From Dasypus novemcinctus (taxonomy: Eukaryota; Chordata; Mammalia; Cingulata; Dasypodidae): a stretch of DNA of 64,000 nt. The position numbers and the translations under genes were made by a program. Shown in pieces: positions 1-13,491 of the stretch; position 1 is the stretch's first letter, and each line of letters begins with the position of its first letter. The notes beneath the pieces were generated by a model. The model made no database searches and was not told where the DNA came from. It saw nothing but the letters and a program-made list of their open reading frames with translations. Location: NCBI RefSeq assembly GCF_030445035.2, contig NC_080678.1:60527087-60591086 (forward strand). Direction: 5' to 3'.

Positions 1-542
1 ATAGATACTGGATTATGTTTGTGAACTGGTATGTCTGAAGTTTCACATTTACTTAATTAAATTATGATTAGGACTTCGATTGGGCCACATCAATAGGGCC
101 CTTGGTGGGTGGGGACTCAAAGATAAAAGACATGGCAAAAGAAGAGAGTTGGAGTTTTGATGTTGGAGTTTTGATGCTGGAGTCTTGAGCTGGAGACCCA
201 GGAAGTAAGCATACAGAGGAGCTTGGTTGTGAGGAAAGAGAAAAGGCCCTGGGAAGAGAAACAAGCTGTTTGCTTGATAATCTGCAGCTGGCCTTGTGGA
301 TATAACATAGGCACTGAGCCCAGAGAGAAGCCAGCCCTGGGAATAGAGGAACCCAGGAAGCCTGACCCCTGGCTGATGTCAGCAGCCATCTTGCCCCAAA
401 TGTGACAAAACTTTGGTGAAGAAAGTAACTTACACTTTATGTTCTGGTAACTGTACACTTCTACACCCCAAATAAATACCCTTTATAAAACCCAACTGAT
501 TTCTGGTATTTTACATCAGCACCCCTTTGGCTGACTAATACA
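1..542 (+). mobile_element. MaLR-like solo LTR, type B, cut by window start
   Basis: This resembles the LTRs at 40243-40872 (opposite strand) and 45848-46548. Shared parts are the 5' text after the first bases, an AATAAATACCCTTTATAAA polyadenylation region near 470-490, and a 3' end reading TTTGGCTGACTAATACA. The real 5' end lies before base 1. There is no coding capacity; the open frames here are chance. The family assignment (ERVL-MaLR-like, probably xenarthran-specific) is inference from the TG...CA ends and the MLT1-like tail. Confidence 0.7.
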
Positions 543-2944
543 GTTATCAAGCAAAGTAAAAGATATTACAATAAACTTCATTGTCTGCTTTCACATCTTC
601 TCCTTTATACCTTCATGTAGGTGACTAATGTTCCTCAAATAAAAGACTGGATGGACAAGGGAAAGCATCTGGGATCTCAATGATTTATAAATTAGTAAAC
701 TTCTTAATCCTATTACTGAAGTCTTTTATAAGAGAATGAAATTCAAACAAAGAGAAAGAAAGTCATGGAAGCAAGAATGTGAAAGCAATGAAACCTGGAA
801 AAGAAGGGATAGATCAGCAGAAACCACCATATAATCCTATTATTAAGATAAATTATAACAAAATTTTCAGTCCAAACATTTTCTGCCTAAGAAAGCATTA
901 AATAATAGGTAAGATATGTCATGTATATAAGGCAGGCTGGCTGCTCAGACACCTGGTGATATTGGACTTGGTGGATCCATCACAGTCTAGGACTGGTTCA
1001 TGTTTCATGTTTACTTTATCACCACTGAAATGGAAACTGTCCCTGGCGACAGACTCATATACACTAATTTTACAGAGTTAACAGATATAAAGCTGGAAAC
1101 CTATAAAAGAAGCCTGAACATATTAACTACTTATCAAGGGGAGCAACTTAACCAGAATATTCTCTTCTTGTAGTTAAAGTAACAGGAAGAATTTTGCACA
1201 GGGAACATGGCACCATTTAATTTATCTTTAAGTATCTCTCAGCTAAGATAGTTTGGGCCCCTTCAGTTACCAAAGGTTTTGATAACCTTACCTATAAAAC
1301 CTGATTGCTCAAGGATGATTAGCCAGTACTTTCTTCCCATTGGAAGCAGCTTAGATGAGAAGTGTGAGTAATTGCTTTTGCTGCTCTCTAATATTTTATA
1401 GTTTTGTGACCGAACAATTTTATACTATATCACACTGTCTCCATATACAGCATGAATCAGTTTTCTAAGTTGCAAACAGTCAGTTCCCAGATCACATTGT
1501 TTTTATCCAACTTATCCATCCACTGACAGTGTCAGATTTCATTCATACAGATGGCAAATCCTATGCCTTTCAGTATGGAATTTATTACTTTTACTTTTAG
1601 AGGAAACTTTTATCTCATGTTCTTGATGGCCTCTTAATACTCACCCTATACTATACACCGGCTATTATGCAATGAATTAGTAAAATTTTTACTTTGTCAT
1701 AGTCAAATGTCTCATAAAGCCTTTTATTCCTAGATACTCATGCAGAATTATCTATATATAATAGATAATTATATATAGCTAGATGATTCTATATATAAAG
1801 GCATATATTACTATATATAGTTTCTCAGTAAATCTAAAACCTACTTTAGTTCAATAATAATTATATACAAAATTAAATTCTCCATTCCCTTCTCTTCATC
1901 AAGTTGATCAACTAGTATGGCTTGGAATGGATAGAAGATATTCTGTTAAGGAAAAAAGCAAGCATTTCTATGTAGCACACTTTCCTGTTGAGTGATTCTC
2001 TTTGGATGAAGTTGACTTACCCACTGGCTTAGCTATATATAAAACTATTTTCCTTTGGTAGAGTAACATGTAGTTGCCTCCTGAAGGTTAGAAACATTCA
2101 GAGGGTCTTTTGTTTTTCTCCATAGATATGTTTGGTTCAAAATTGACCAACTTTCTTCTACATAGTGAGGAAAACACAAAGGTAATGTTCTTGGATCTCA
2201 TACATTGCTTTAAAGGTACTATTTAACAGGTACTGAAGGGCTGAAATAACAACATGTCTATTACTAAATAATTAAAATAGTTTATAAAACTATTTTAAAA
2301 GTTTACATATACTGTCTGTGGAAGAGATTACTTAGATGATCATGCAGCCTCTTTCCTCTTCTTTCTAGATATGAAGTGGTTCTTTGTTTTTTAGCATTCT
2401 TTATGTAAGAAATAGCCATTTGACTGAATGATAAACATGAAAAACTTCCCATTTGTCTTTAGCTAGAATGGAGACAAAGCTGAGTGCTATGTTATGAGCT
2501 ATGAATTGAGGATGATAGATTCTAGTGTGGACTGAGCCTGGATCCCTGATCTAGACCTAGAGTATTTCCCACTATTCAAGGACAACTGATTAGACTTTAA
2601 GGAGTGATAAACAAATTTTTATTGTGATGACTTCTGAATTTTAAGAGTCCATGCAAGAGCAGCCAGAGTTATATTCAGGAATATACACTGTCATATATTA
2701 TTTCATATACACTATTTTATGAGAGGAGAAATGTTAGGTCAGGCATACGTGAATTGCCAGTAAACATTTCAATCCCTAAATATAGAATCTGATATTCACA
2801 GCTGGGCTTTCTGAATCTAAATTTCTGTTATTTTGTGTGTGTGTGCCAGGCTGTTAAATATGTCAATTTCATTTAGTGTTTAGAAGTTCAGTCCCTATAG
2901 TCAGAGAAGCACTATTTGAATAATGATTTACCTTTACCAGCAGT
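543..2944. other. AT-rich single-copy DNA, nothing recognised
   Basis: No repeat family or coding potential is recognised. It includes an AT-rich patch at 1741-1816 with a perfect 9-bp inverted repeat (ATTATCTAT at 1747-1755 against ATAGATAAT at 1761-1769). Confidence 0.4.
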
Positions 2945-3065
2945 ATTAACTTAAAAAAATTACTTAGTTTCTATGAACCTCCATTTATTTATTTGGAAGT
3001 AATAATAGCTCCTAACAGATGTTTTGAGTATTATGGGAGACAGAGAGATAATCCAAGTTAAAAGT
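2945..3065 (+). repeat. MIR SINE fragment
   Basis: The stretch follows the conserved MIR core order: TTACTTAG, a decayed CCTCA-TTT-TCTG block, then a TAATAATAGCTCCTAACAG region and a purine-rich tail. It is heavily diverged. Confidence 0.45.
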
Positions 3066-3924
3066 TTGCTAGAATGACTGAACATAAGACTAACAGATAG
3101 TAAAGTAATGTCAAACCCTATAGTGCTTTATATTGAGCTTTCTAAACCCTGAAGAAGTTGAAATGTACTCTCTCTCCTCCACCTATCAATAATTTCTCCT
3201 TTTGTCTGTTTTTAGTATTAGCTTTGTATATAAATCGATAGTTTTCAAATTTGGCACAAACTTGCCTAGGAATAGCTTTTCTTCACTATTGAAACACATG
3301 CACAAATAATCTCAATGTAAGTCTTTCCCTTATTGTGTTGCTAATAATTGGAGTATATTATTAAAAGCATATATATATGTATATGTTTTTTTCATTTTAT
3401 TTTTGTGTATTCATTGTATTTGCACTTTTATTTTATTAGAAACATATGACCATATATATACATACATACATATATATTATTTGATAAGAAGCCTTATTAA
3501 AAAGTGAGTACTTGACCTTGTGGACAAAAATTCAAGAATAATTTTTTAATTTTATGCTAAAATTGTCTAAAATAAGAAAAGAATAAGATAAGGTGGCAGA
3601 CTGAAAGTTTTGAGCCCATCTCATCATCAAGGTTACAAGCCTTAGTCACGTTAATGATTTTGTATTGAGATAAACACATCCAAAAAACATAAACAGAGAA
3701 TAAGGGGAGAGTCAGGGTGGAAAGTCTGGAAAGGAGTGTGAAAATTTTCAAAAAAGTATAGATGTTTGGTATTTGCTCATCACTTTACTTGTCCTACCTG
3801 CATGGGAAGAAACCTCACAGCTAGAAGATAATAGTGCTCCTTTTTCTTATAGTAATTTTGTTAATTACCCTTGCTCTCTACTAGTCCTCAAAATATTAAC
3901 TCCAATAAAAAGGCTTAACATGGT
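3066..3924. other. AT-rich DNA with TA/TG microsatellite patches
   Basis: Short alternating TA/CA runs lie at about 3368-3385 and 3450-3478. Nothing else is recognised. Confidence 0.4.
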
Positions 3925-4800
3925 TTGAAAGTGAATTTAATAAACCAACCTCAACCCAGCTCACATCTCACTCCCTATATTAGAGGCAATTAGGGCTAAC
4001 AATTTGAGATGTATCTGTTCCTATGCCTTTATATGTTTACTTTATGTGTGAATATGTATATATATACATCATAACTATTATCACATTATATATATTATGC
4101 TACTTTTATTATTTATTTTATGATATATATTGAATATATTTCCATGCTTCAAATTTAGATCTGTACATTTTTTTTTTTACTGCTTATGTCCTGTTTCGTA
4201 CCATAGATAAAAGTAGCCTCACTTTAATGAAAATCGTAGCTGTTTCCAGTCTTTTACTATTTAAAACAATGTTACAGTGGGTATTTTATACATATTTTTT
4301 TGGCAAGTATGTGAGCATTTCTATAGGATGAATTTCTAGAAATGGAATTGCAAGATCAAAGGTTATATGCATATTACATTTTGAAAATTGCATTCAGTTG
4401 CCTTCCAGAGAGCTATATTACATGTGTATGTGTGTATGTATAAATGGTTATCAACAAATACACTGGATATTACCAGTCTTTTTATATGTATTTCAGCTTA
4501 ATAGCTGAAAAAATATTTCACTTTTCACGTTTTTGTTGATTTTAGGGGCATAGTATGTATTTTAGACATTAATCCTTTGTGTTTAATGCTCTTCAAATAT
4601 TCTTTAATGATTTTGCTAGTGATTTTATACTTTAGAGTTTTGCTTTTGTTTTTGTTTTTTAATTATCTGGGATATTTGTAAGGATTGTGCAAAGTTGGGA
4701 TTAGCTATTTTCTAAATGGATAGCAATTTTCCCAGCAAGACTTATTGAATTCACTATCTTTCTGTTCTGATTTTAAATGGCACCTCCAGCCAGATAAAAG
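3925..4800 (-). mobile_element. Ancient L1M-type LINE fragment
   Basis: Read on the minus strand, this is the end of L1 ORF2 plus 3' UTR of an old mammalian L1. Diagnostic pieces on the plus strand are the block with TTTCCAGTCTTTTACTATT near 4236, the stretch at 4325-4365 (TTCTAGAAATGGAATTGC, then a CAAAGG motif), and the region near 4725-4780 that matches the ORF2 sequence encoding the cap-distal part of the RT C-terminus. All frames are broken. Compared with the other L1s in the window it is far more diverged, so it pre-dates them. Confidence 0.7.
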
Positions 4801-5254
4801 GTAAAAATTACAGAAAAGCTTCTATTTACAAAATCAATAAAAAGACAGTACCTAAGTAGAAGATAACAGGACAAAATATGAAAAAAATTAAACACTATTG
4901 AGGGACACAAAATAACATTTGAGAAAACAGAAAGCCACCTATATTTTTAAAAATCCCTTAGTTTTGAAAAGCAATCATTTTAGAGAATAGGAATGTACTA
5001 AGTGATATCTTGGTATTATTTGAGAAGTTCCTTCATAAATGTCTTCCTCTCTCATTAACACAGTTCTGGAATTTCGTGGTTTCAAATTCATTTTCTTGAT
5101 TCTTAAATACTTTTGATGCTAAATGGAATTACACAAAGGATAACTGGCATGTTAGGCTGTTATTGACAAGTAAACTAGAAGGGATGATAGCCATCAAAAG
5201 CAGAGCCTTGTAGACATGCTCCCCTTATTCCTTATCAATTCAGACTCATTTATC
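4801..5254. other. No feature recognised
   Basis: AT-rich DNA with no recognisable repeat family and no long open frame. Confidence 0.4.
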
Positions 5255-5505
5255 TTCTTTTAGAACCTTATTCAAATTTGAAATGCTTCCTTGAAATCAG
5301 CAGGCAGGATCAAGTGCTCTAATCCCAAATACTTTGTCCTGACCTTGATCAAAGCATTCGGTTCATTATAGTTGTCCGTGTACCTGTTCACCTTTTTAAT
5401 TGGGACTCTTGAAGCAAGGACACTCTCATGCTTCTATGTATTCCTAGAACTGTGAGCATAGTAGCACTAGGAAGCAGTCCATAATAGACACTGAAAAAAT
5501 TGATA
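5255..5505 (+). repeat. L2 LINE 3' end
   Basis: The order of blocks follows the L2 3' end: a TTCAAATTTGAAATGCTTCCT start, a CCTTGACC-like segment, a TATAGTTGTCCGTGTACCTG block, then GGGACTCTTGAAG and a terminal part that decays the usual 'gcacatagtaggcactcaataaa' tail. It is non-coding and old. Confidence 0.55.
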
Positions 5506-5539
5506 GAGACATGAGGGTTATATACGAGGAAGTGAACTA

Positions 5540-5700
5540 ATAGTTTGTATGGGAGTTGTACAAAGTGTCAGACACTTCATTTAAAGCTTACAACTCATCT
5601 ATTTTGAAGATGAGGAAATGTAGTCTCAAAGAAATTATTCAAGTCACCTGGGACCACATGTAGTTAGTGATCAAGTATAGACTCAAATGCAGGACTGCTT
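5540..5700 (-). repeat. MIR SINE fragment
   Basis: The plus strand shows the reverse MIR core: TTTTGAAGATGAGGAAATG, then AAATTATTCAAGTCACC and a decayed 'gtagtaagtggcagagc' block. Confidence 0.6.
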
Positions 5701-5704
5701 ACCT

Positions 5705-5870
5705 TGAAGTTCTGTAACTTTGCTTAACCTCTCTGTTCTTCAGTTTACTGATAGGTAAAATGTGAATAAAAATAGTAGCTAATTTACAGGATTTTGTAAG
5801 ATGTGAATGAGCTAACTTATGTTAGAACAGCTCTTGACTCTCTACGTGCTAAATAGTATCACTCTCCATG
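5705..5870 (+). repeat. MIR SINE fragment
   Basis: A MIR core in the forward sense: CTTTGCTTAACCTCTCTG, a TTCAGTTTACTGATAGG block, AAAATAGTAGCTAATTTAC and a TTGTAAGATGTGAATGAG stretch. It lies head to head with the preceding minus-strand MIR. Confidence 0.65.
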
Positions 5871-6483
5871 ATGCTTTTTACCCATTACCTTGCTCCCAGC
5901 TGATACCACTTTCTCCACCTATCTCTAATGATATTTAGCTTCTCAGCCTAATGTAACTTTGCACTATTTTGATGGGTTATGGAGACCAACATTTTCTGAG
6001 CACTTGTGTATGAGACAGAAACTGAGGACTTGTTAGAAATGCAGAGTCTACAATCCCATCCCAGACCTATTGAACCAGAACCTACATTTTAACAAGATCC
6101 CGAGACAATCTATATGCACATTAAATTTTGAGTAGCATGATCTAAGTGTTTTATTATGTGACCTGTTTGCATGGTAGGGATTTAGGGATATGACAAAAGC
6201 AAAGAAAGGAAGGCTTATTTCCTTCTTTCCTCCAGCTGTTCTGAATGCTGAACTGCTTCCAGTTAAGATGTACTGACATTTTCTTTGATTTCTAGATTTT
6301 GAACATTCCATTCCCTCTGCCTTTGATGTAAATTCCTCTAGGGAGGCATTCTTGGTCCTCCAAGTATATATATATATATATTGCAGTTAGGGATCACAGC
6401 TAAACTTCCCCTTTTCTTCTTTATCATATATACTAGGCTTACCCATTTTAATTAGTAATTAGGTAGAAGGGGGTGGTTTCATA
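5871..6483. other. Single-copy DNA with a short TA microsatellite
   Basis: A (TA)n run lies at 6365-6381. The last ~60 bases may belong to the 3' UTR of the L1 that follows, whose 3' terminus I could not fix. Confidence 0.35.
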
Positions 6484-7326
6484 TTATTGAAACCATACAA
6501 TATTTGTCCTTTTATGTCTAGCTTATTTCACTTGACATAATGTCCTTAAGGTTCATCCATGTTGTCATACACATCCCAAGTTCATTTTCTCTTATTGCTG
6601 GATAATATACCATTGTATGTATGTACCTTATTTTGCTTATCCAGTCATCAGTCAATGGGCACTTAGGTGGTTTCCATCTTTTGGTAATGGAGAATATGCT
6701 GTTATGAACATTGGTGTGCGAAGACCAATTCTTGTGCTTGCTTTCAGTTCTTCTGAACATATTCCTAGTAGTGGGATTGCAGCATCATATCATAGTTCTA
6801 TATTTAGCTTCCTGAGAAACTGCTGAATTGTCTTCAAAGTAACTGCACCATTCTACATTTCCACTAAGTGAAGGAGTGTTCCTTTTTCTCTACATCCTCC
6901 CCAACACTTTTAGTTTTCTGTTTTCTTTTTCTTTTTTTTAATAAAGATCCTTCTATAAGATGTGAAATGATAACTCATTATAGTTTTAATTTACATTTCC
7001 CTAATAGCTAGTGATAGTAAACATCTTTTCATGTGACCTTTGGCCATTTGTATTCCTTGGAAAAATTTCTTTTGAAGTCTTTTGCCCATATTTAAAATGG
7101 GTTTCTTGTATCTTTATCATTGAGTTGTATGATCTTTTTATACATCAAGGATATCAAAGTTTCCAAATATTTTCTTCCATTGAGTAGGCTGCCTTTTTAC
7201 CTCCTTGACAATATTATTTGAAGTGCAAAATTCTTTAATTTTGATGGGGTCCCAATTATCCATATATCTTTCCTTGCTTGTGATATCTGTGTAAGGTTAA
7301 GAAACCACCACCTACCATAAGATCTT

Positions 7327-10110
7327 TTTTCTCTATTTTCAAAGAAGCTTTAGATTACATAAATGCAACAGTGAAAAATAGGGGATTTGCATATACCTCA
7401 AACCCCCCCACATTTTCTCCACATTAACATCTTTTATTAGTATTTGTTGGAATTGACGAACACATATTGCATTGCTACTAACTATGGTCTATAGTTTACA
7501 TTATTGTTTACACTTTACACTGCACAGTTTTATAGGTTTGGCCAAAATGTATAATGGGTTGTACCTGTCATTGCAATATTGTGCAGAACAATTCCAGTGT
7601 TCAAAAAATGCCCTGTGTTACTCCTATTCCTCCTTTTCCCTCCCCTCAGAACCTCTGGTGATCACTGTCTTTTTATCAGTGTTAAATATTCTTCCATTAT
7701 TAGAATAATAATAAGTCTACTTTAGTCAATAGTTGTATTCCCCCTTATGTTTGTTCATTCCTCGGTCTTGAGGATTTGGGGATGGTGATGCCCACTCTGC
7801 TTCTGATTGACAGGAGGCTTAGATCTCATTGGGGCAAATGGATGGCATTGTCTTGCTTACATTAATAGATGCCCTCTGTTTTGGGGATGAGCATTGTCCA
7901 TCATCATCCTTTTGTTAGTTTACCTGGGTGAGTCCTATGAACTGGAGAGTTGAAGTTGGCTGTAACTCTGCTGAGATTCAGGGCTCAACTGGCATTTGAA
8001 CAGATGGAAGATTTAAATCACTGGGATGTATATTTAATAGATATAGTGCTAATTATAGGTTTAAATAAAAGGGGCAGAAGACCTAAGTGTGGCAAAATTA
8101 TAAATGAGTCTAACTTAGATGTATTGCAGAGATATGTTATCATGCATTTTAAGATAAGGCCCCCTGACAGGGTGCAGATTTCCCGGGGATTGTCTGTTCT
8201 GTCTATAATGTTTAGATGTCTCTAGAGCCCTCAGGAGCACTCCTGCTTGAAGCACTGTTTAATGTGGCATTCACTGAGATCCTCCTGAGATGTGCATAAG
8301 CATAATCTCTGGAATGACCTTCCAACTCAGTTCAAAGTCTCTTAACCATCAAAACTCATTTGTATTTAATATTTCCCATTTGGTCTAGGTCTTTTTCCAG
8401 ACGCATTGCTTGTTGGTAGTTGGTAATAATCCCTTGGTGCCAGCGAGGCTTATCCCTGGGAGTCACGTCCCATGTTGGAAGGAAGGTAGTGAGTTTATGT
8501 GCTGAGTTTAACTTGGAGAGAGGCCACATTTGAGTAATGAGGAGACTTTCAGGAGGTAACTCTTAGGCAATATATACTACTAGGCTAAGTTTCAATTTCA
8601 CAAGAACAAGGTTCATAAGTAAAACTATCAATATCAAAGGCCTTGTGTATTAGCCTGTTGTCCCTTGCTAGGCACTGCACATATACTTTAGAGATTCTTG
8701 CTACTTTATTAGAGAATTTAGCAGGAATCCCTGGGATGGGAATTCAATACTGTGTCAGTTATTGTGTGGGTCTCCACCCACTGAGACAACACCCCATGAC
8801 CACATGAACACCTTCATATTCCATAGAGACTTGCCCCAGGTGCACCCCTCCTAACACATTCCCCCCGCCACTGATAAACCACACCAATGATTCTCCCCTG
8901 CCACTGTTGCAACCCTTCTGCAATCAAAACCTCTCCCCAAACAAAACCAAAAAATTAGTAACATTAAACAAAATTAAATTAAAAATTAAAAAAAATTAAA
9001 ATTAAAAATTTTTTTGCATTTTATCTTTCATCAGGGAAAGATTTGTTACCTTTCATATATATTGAAAATTTCTTCTGTATGTTCCCCAAGTGTCTTTTTC
9101 TTTCTCTTTATTTTCCAAGAAGCTTTAGGTTACAGAAAAGTCACATAGAAAATATAGGGGGTTCCTACATACCCCCTTCCCCACCAACATCCTTCCCTAC
9201 CAATAACATCCTACATGAGTATGGTACATTACATTTGTTACAATTGATGAACAAATATTGAAGCATTGCTAGTAATCATGGTCAATGGTTTACATTATAG
9301 TCTATATTTCACACCATATACTTTTATAGGTTCTGACAGAATGTATAATGGTTTGTATCTGTCACTGAAAGATCATGAAAAACAGTTCTAATGCCCCCAA
9401 AATGTCCTATGTTCCACCCATTCTTCCCTCTCCCTCCCCTTAGAACCTATGGAAACCACTAAATTTTAATTTTTCAAGATTAAGGTTCATAGTTATATGC
9501 AATTAATATTGAGAGTTTGACACACTAGTCTGTTTTCTTTTATTAAGCACTGCCCATGTACAAAAGAGATTCTTGTTCCTCTGTTTAAGAACATAGCAGG
9601 ACTCCCTTGGATGGGAGTTTAATATTTTCTTGTTTATTGTATATATCTCTGCCCACTGAGATAATATTCTATGACAAGATGAACACGTTCATATTCCACA
9701 GAAGCATGCCTCAAGTGTAACCTTTCCTATATATCCCCCACCACCAACACTCTGCACCAATGACCATCCACTGCCACATTTGCCAAATGAACACTCTCAC
9801 CATGTAGTTTCAGCCACAGACCTACAAATCCCCAAAGTTCACCTGTTCCTTCCTCCAGCCCATCCCCCACTTTCATGGATAGTTCAACCCACCCCCTTCC
9901 TTGCTTACCTTCATATTCCAGCAGCATTGACCCCACTCCCATTTCAGAATTGCCATCATTCCCAAACACTGCTAAACCACCCCCTTCCCTCTTATCATAG
10001 GTTTTGCTATATTGAACATTGGCTCACCACACACTACTCACTATCTGACTCCTGGATAACCTATATTCCAGACTCTAGCTCTGTGAATCTGCTCAGTATG
10101 CATAGGTCAT
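7327..10110 (-). other. Long L1 3' UTR of the nested element
   Basis: About 2.8 kb of non-coding L1 3' UTR read on the minus strand. It matches, in reverse, the 3' UTR at 23132-25965 over its whole length, including the block around 8380-8480 that mirrors 24826-24910. C-rich tracts at about 9840-9905 are the complement of the G-rich polypurine part of the UTR. Confidence 0.8.
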
Positions 10111-10150
10111 ATCAGTGAGGTCATGCAATATTTTTCCTTCAGTGACTGGT

Positions 10151-10639
10151 TTACTTTCTCAACATAAGGTCTTCAAGATTTATCCATCTTGTCACATGTG
10201 TTAATACTTCATTCCTTCTTACAGCTGAGCAATATTTAATTGTATGTATATACCACATTTTGCTTATCCATTCATCTGTTGATGGACAGTTGGGTTGCTT
10301 CCAGCTTTTAGCAATAGTAAATAATGCTGCTATGAACATTGGTGAGAATGTATCTGTTTGTGTCCCTGCTTTCAGTTCTTCTGGGTATATATCCAGTTGT
10401 GGGATTGCTGGATCATATGGCACTTCTGTAGTTAGCGTCATGAGGAACTGTGAAACAATGCTTAACAATGGCTGCACCATTCCGTAGTCCCACCAGCAGT
10501 AGATGATTGTTCCCTTTCCTCCATATCCTCTCCAATGCTTGTAGTTTTCTTTTTTTAAATAGCTGCATAGTCTAATAGTAATGAGATGATATCTCATTGT
10601 AGTTTTGACTTGTATTTCCCTAATAGTAATGTCGAGCAT
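10151..10639 (-). pseudogene. L1 ORF2 C-terminal fragment
   Basis: A 162-residue open stretch from the C-terminal segment of L1 ORF2p. It shows the conserved CWWD..MVQPL, VPYDPAIPQL and MFIAALFTIAKSWKQPNCPS blocks, then DEWISKMWYIHT. It lacks the endonuclease and RT domains and begins after a frameshift, so it encodes no functional protein. It belongs to the nested twin-primed L1. Confidence 0.85.
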
Positions 10640-13257
10640 CCTTTTATGTACTGTTTATCCATTTGTATTTTCTCTTTGGAAAAGTGTCTGTTCAAAATCT
10701 CTTGCCCACTATTTAAATGATTTGTCTTTTTATTTTGTACATGTAGGATTTCTTTATATATGCTGGATATTGGGACCTTATCAGATAAGTGGTTCCAAAA
10801 TATTTTCTCACACTGTGTAGGTACCTTTTCACTTTCTTGACAAACTTCTTTGAAGCACAAAAGTTTTTCATTTTGAGGAGTTCCCATTTATCTACTTTTT
10901 ATTTTGTTTCCCATGCTTTGGGTGTAAAGTTTATGAAACCATTTCCTACTACAAGATCTCATATATTCTTCCCTACATTTTCTTCTAAAAGCTTTATGGT
11001 CTTGGCTCTTATATTTGTCTTTGATCCATCTTGAGTTAATTTTTGTATAGGGTGTGAGATGGTGATCCTTTCCCATTCTTTTAGATATGGAGATCCAGTT
11101 CTCTCAGCACCATTTGTTGAAGAGGCCATTCTGTCCCAGTTGAGTGTGCTTGGTGGACTTGTAGAATATCTCCTAACCATATATGCAAAGATCTTTACAG
11201 AACTCTTCATTTGGTTCCATTTGTCAGTATGTCTATCCTTGTGCCAATACCATGTAGTTTTGACCTCTGTACTTTTGTAGTATGCTTTAAAGTCAGGTAG
11301 CATGATTCCTCCAATTTTTTTTCAATATGTTTTTGCCTAGTACACATCAAAATTGGCTTTTCCAATTCAGTAAAAAATGCTGTTGTAATTTCTATTGGAA
11401 TTGCATTAAATATGTAAATCAATTTTGATGTGATGGACGTATTAATGTTTTAAGTCTTCCAATCCATAAACATGGAATATTCTTCTATTTCCATAGGTCT
11501 CCTTTGATTTCATTAGACAATGTTGAAGCGTTTGTCAAAATATAGCATCCCTTCTTGATAGAAATACCTGAAAAGATAGGAATAGAAGGAAACTTCCTCA
11601 GCATGATGAAGGCATATGTGAAAAACCCACAGCTAATGTCATACTCAATGGTGAAATGCTAAATGCTTTCTCTCTAAGATCTGGAACAGGACAAGGATGC
11701 CCACTCTCACTGCTCTTTTTTAATATTGTTTTAGAAGAACTTGCTTAAGCACTTAGGCAAGAAAAAGAATAGGTATTCAAATTGGAAAGGAGAATAAAAA
11801 TTTCACTATTTGCAGATGACATGTTCCTATATATATAGAAAGCACTGAAAAATCTACAAAAAAAAAACTTCTAGAGCTGATAAATGAGTTCAGTAAAGTG
11901 GCTGGACATAAGGTCAGCATGCAGAAATCAGTAACATTTCTCTAATGAGCAATCTGAGGAAGAAATCAAGAAGAATATTCCATTTACAATAGTAAATAAA
12001 AGAATCAAATATCTATGAATAAATTTAACTAAGTATGTAAAGGACTTGTACACAGAAAACTGTCATAAGATCTTGAAGATGTTTACCTTACATTTACCTC
12101 TAGGAAATTTATGACTTCACCTTATATATTCACATCTTTGATCCATTTTGAATTAATTTTTTTTGTATTAACTGTGAGAAAGAAGTCCATTTTCATTTTT
12201 GGAAATGGATATCCTGATCTCCCAGCACCATTTGTTGAAGAGACTGTTCTGTCCCAGCAGGGTGAACTTAATAGTCTTGTCAAAAATCAATTGACCATAG
12301 ATGTGAGGGTATATTTCTGAAGTCTCAATTTAATTCCATTGTTCAATATGTTTATCTTTATGCCAGTACCGTGCTATTTTTGCCACTAAAGCTTTGTAAT
12401 ATGTTTCAAAGCCAAGGAGTGAGAGGTCTTGAATTTCATCCTTCTTTTTCAAGATATTTTGGACTATTCATCACCCCATATCCTTCTAAATAAATTTGAT
12501 AATTGTCTTTTTCCAATTCTGCAAAAGAGACTGTTGGAATCTTGATAGGAATTGCATTAAATCTGCAAATTAATTTGAGTAAAATTGACGTCTTAATAGT
12601 ATTTAGTCTGAAAAACCATGGGCATGGAATGTCCTTCCATTTATTTAAATCTTTGTTTATTTTATTTAGCAATGTTTTGTAGTTTTCTGAATACTGGTCC
12701 TTTACATCCTTGGTTACATTTATTTCTAAATATTTATTCTTTTAGTCACTATTGTAAATGGAATTCTTTTCCTGATTTCCTCCTGAGATTGTTCATTACT
12801 AGTCTATAGAAATACTACAGAGTTTTGCATCTTAATCTTGTATCCCACCACTTTGCTGATCTCATTTATTAGCTCTAGTAGCTTTGTTGTAGGTTTTTCA
12901 GGACTTTCTAGACATAGGATTATGTCATCTGAAAATAGCAAAGATTTTACTTCTTCCTTTCTGATTTGGATTCCTTTTATTTTTCTTGCCTAATTGTTCT
13001 GACTAGAACTTCTAGCACATTATTGAATAACAGTGAAGACAGTGGGCATCCTTGTCTTTTTCACAATCTCAGCAGGAAAGTTTTCAGTCTTTCACCATTG
13101 AGTACAAAGTTATCTGTGGGTATTTCATATATGCCCTTGATCATATTGAGAAATTTCCTTCTAATCCTAAATTTTGGAGTAATTTTACCAAGAAAGGATA
13201 TTGGATTTTGTCAAATGCCTTGTCTACATCAATTGACATAATCATTTGATTTTTCTC

Positions 13258-13491
13258 CTATGCTTTATTACAGTGGTGCAATACATTGATTGATTTTCTT
13301 GTGAACCATCCTTGTATACCTGGGATAAAACCCACTTGATCATGGTGTAAAATTCTTTTCATGCACTGTTCGATTTGTTTCGCGTGTATCTTGTTGAGTA
13401 TTTTTGCATCTATATTCATTAGAGAGATTGGTCTGTAATTTTCTTTTTCTATTTTATATTTACCTGGTTTTGGTGTTAAGGTGATATTCAC
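13258..13491 (-). pseudogene. L1 ORF2 reverse-transcriptase fragment
   Basis: A 77-residue open stretch of the RT domain with [20 protein letters not shown] and DQVGFIPG motifs. These correspond to the RT fingers/palm of L1 ORF2p. It is part of the host L1; stops and frameshifts flank it on both sides. Confidence 0.85.

Larger units (their letters stand above)
7327..12063 (-). mobile_element. Nested L1 with inverted 5' part (twin priming), 11-bp TSD
   Basis: This insertion interrupts the host L1 and is flanked by perfect CATAAGATCTT duplications (7316-7326 and 12064-12074). From left to right it holds the 3' terminus and a long 3' UTR on the minus strand (7327-10110), ORF2 C-terminal and mid sequence on the minus strand (10111 to about 11522), then ORF2 RT sequence on the plus strand (about 11523-12063). 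The plus-strand part encodes an RT palm segment with an intact FADD box near 11812-11823. It joins head to head at a short ATGTT-like microhomology near 11518-11525. This is the known 5'-inversion structure produced when the second target strand primes internally on the L1 RNA. It is younger than its host L1. Confidence 0.88.

Noticed and set aside
9780-10118. 112-codon Pro/His-rich frame
   Set aside because: It is the antisense of the C-rich part of an L1 3' UTR; composition alone explains the open frame.
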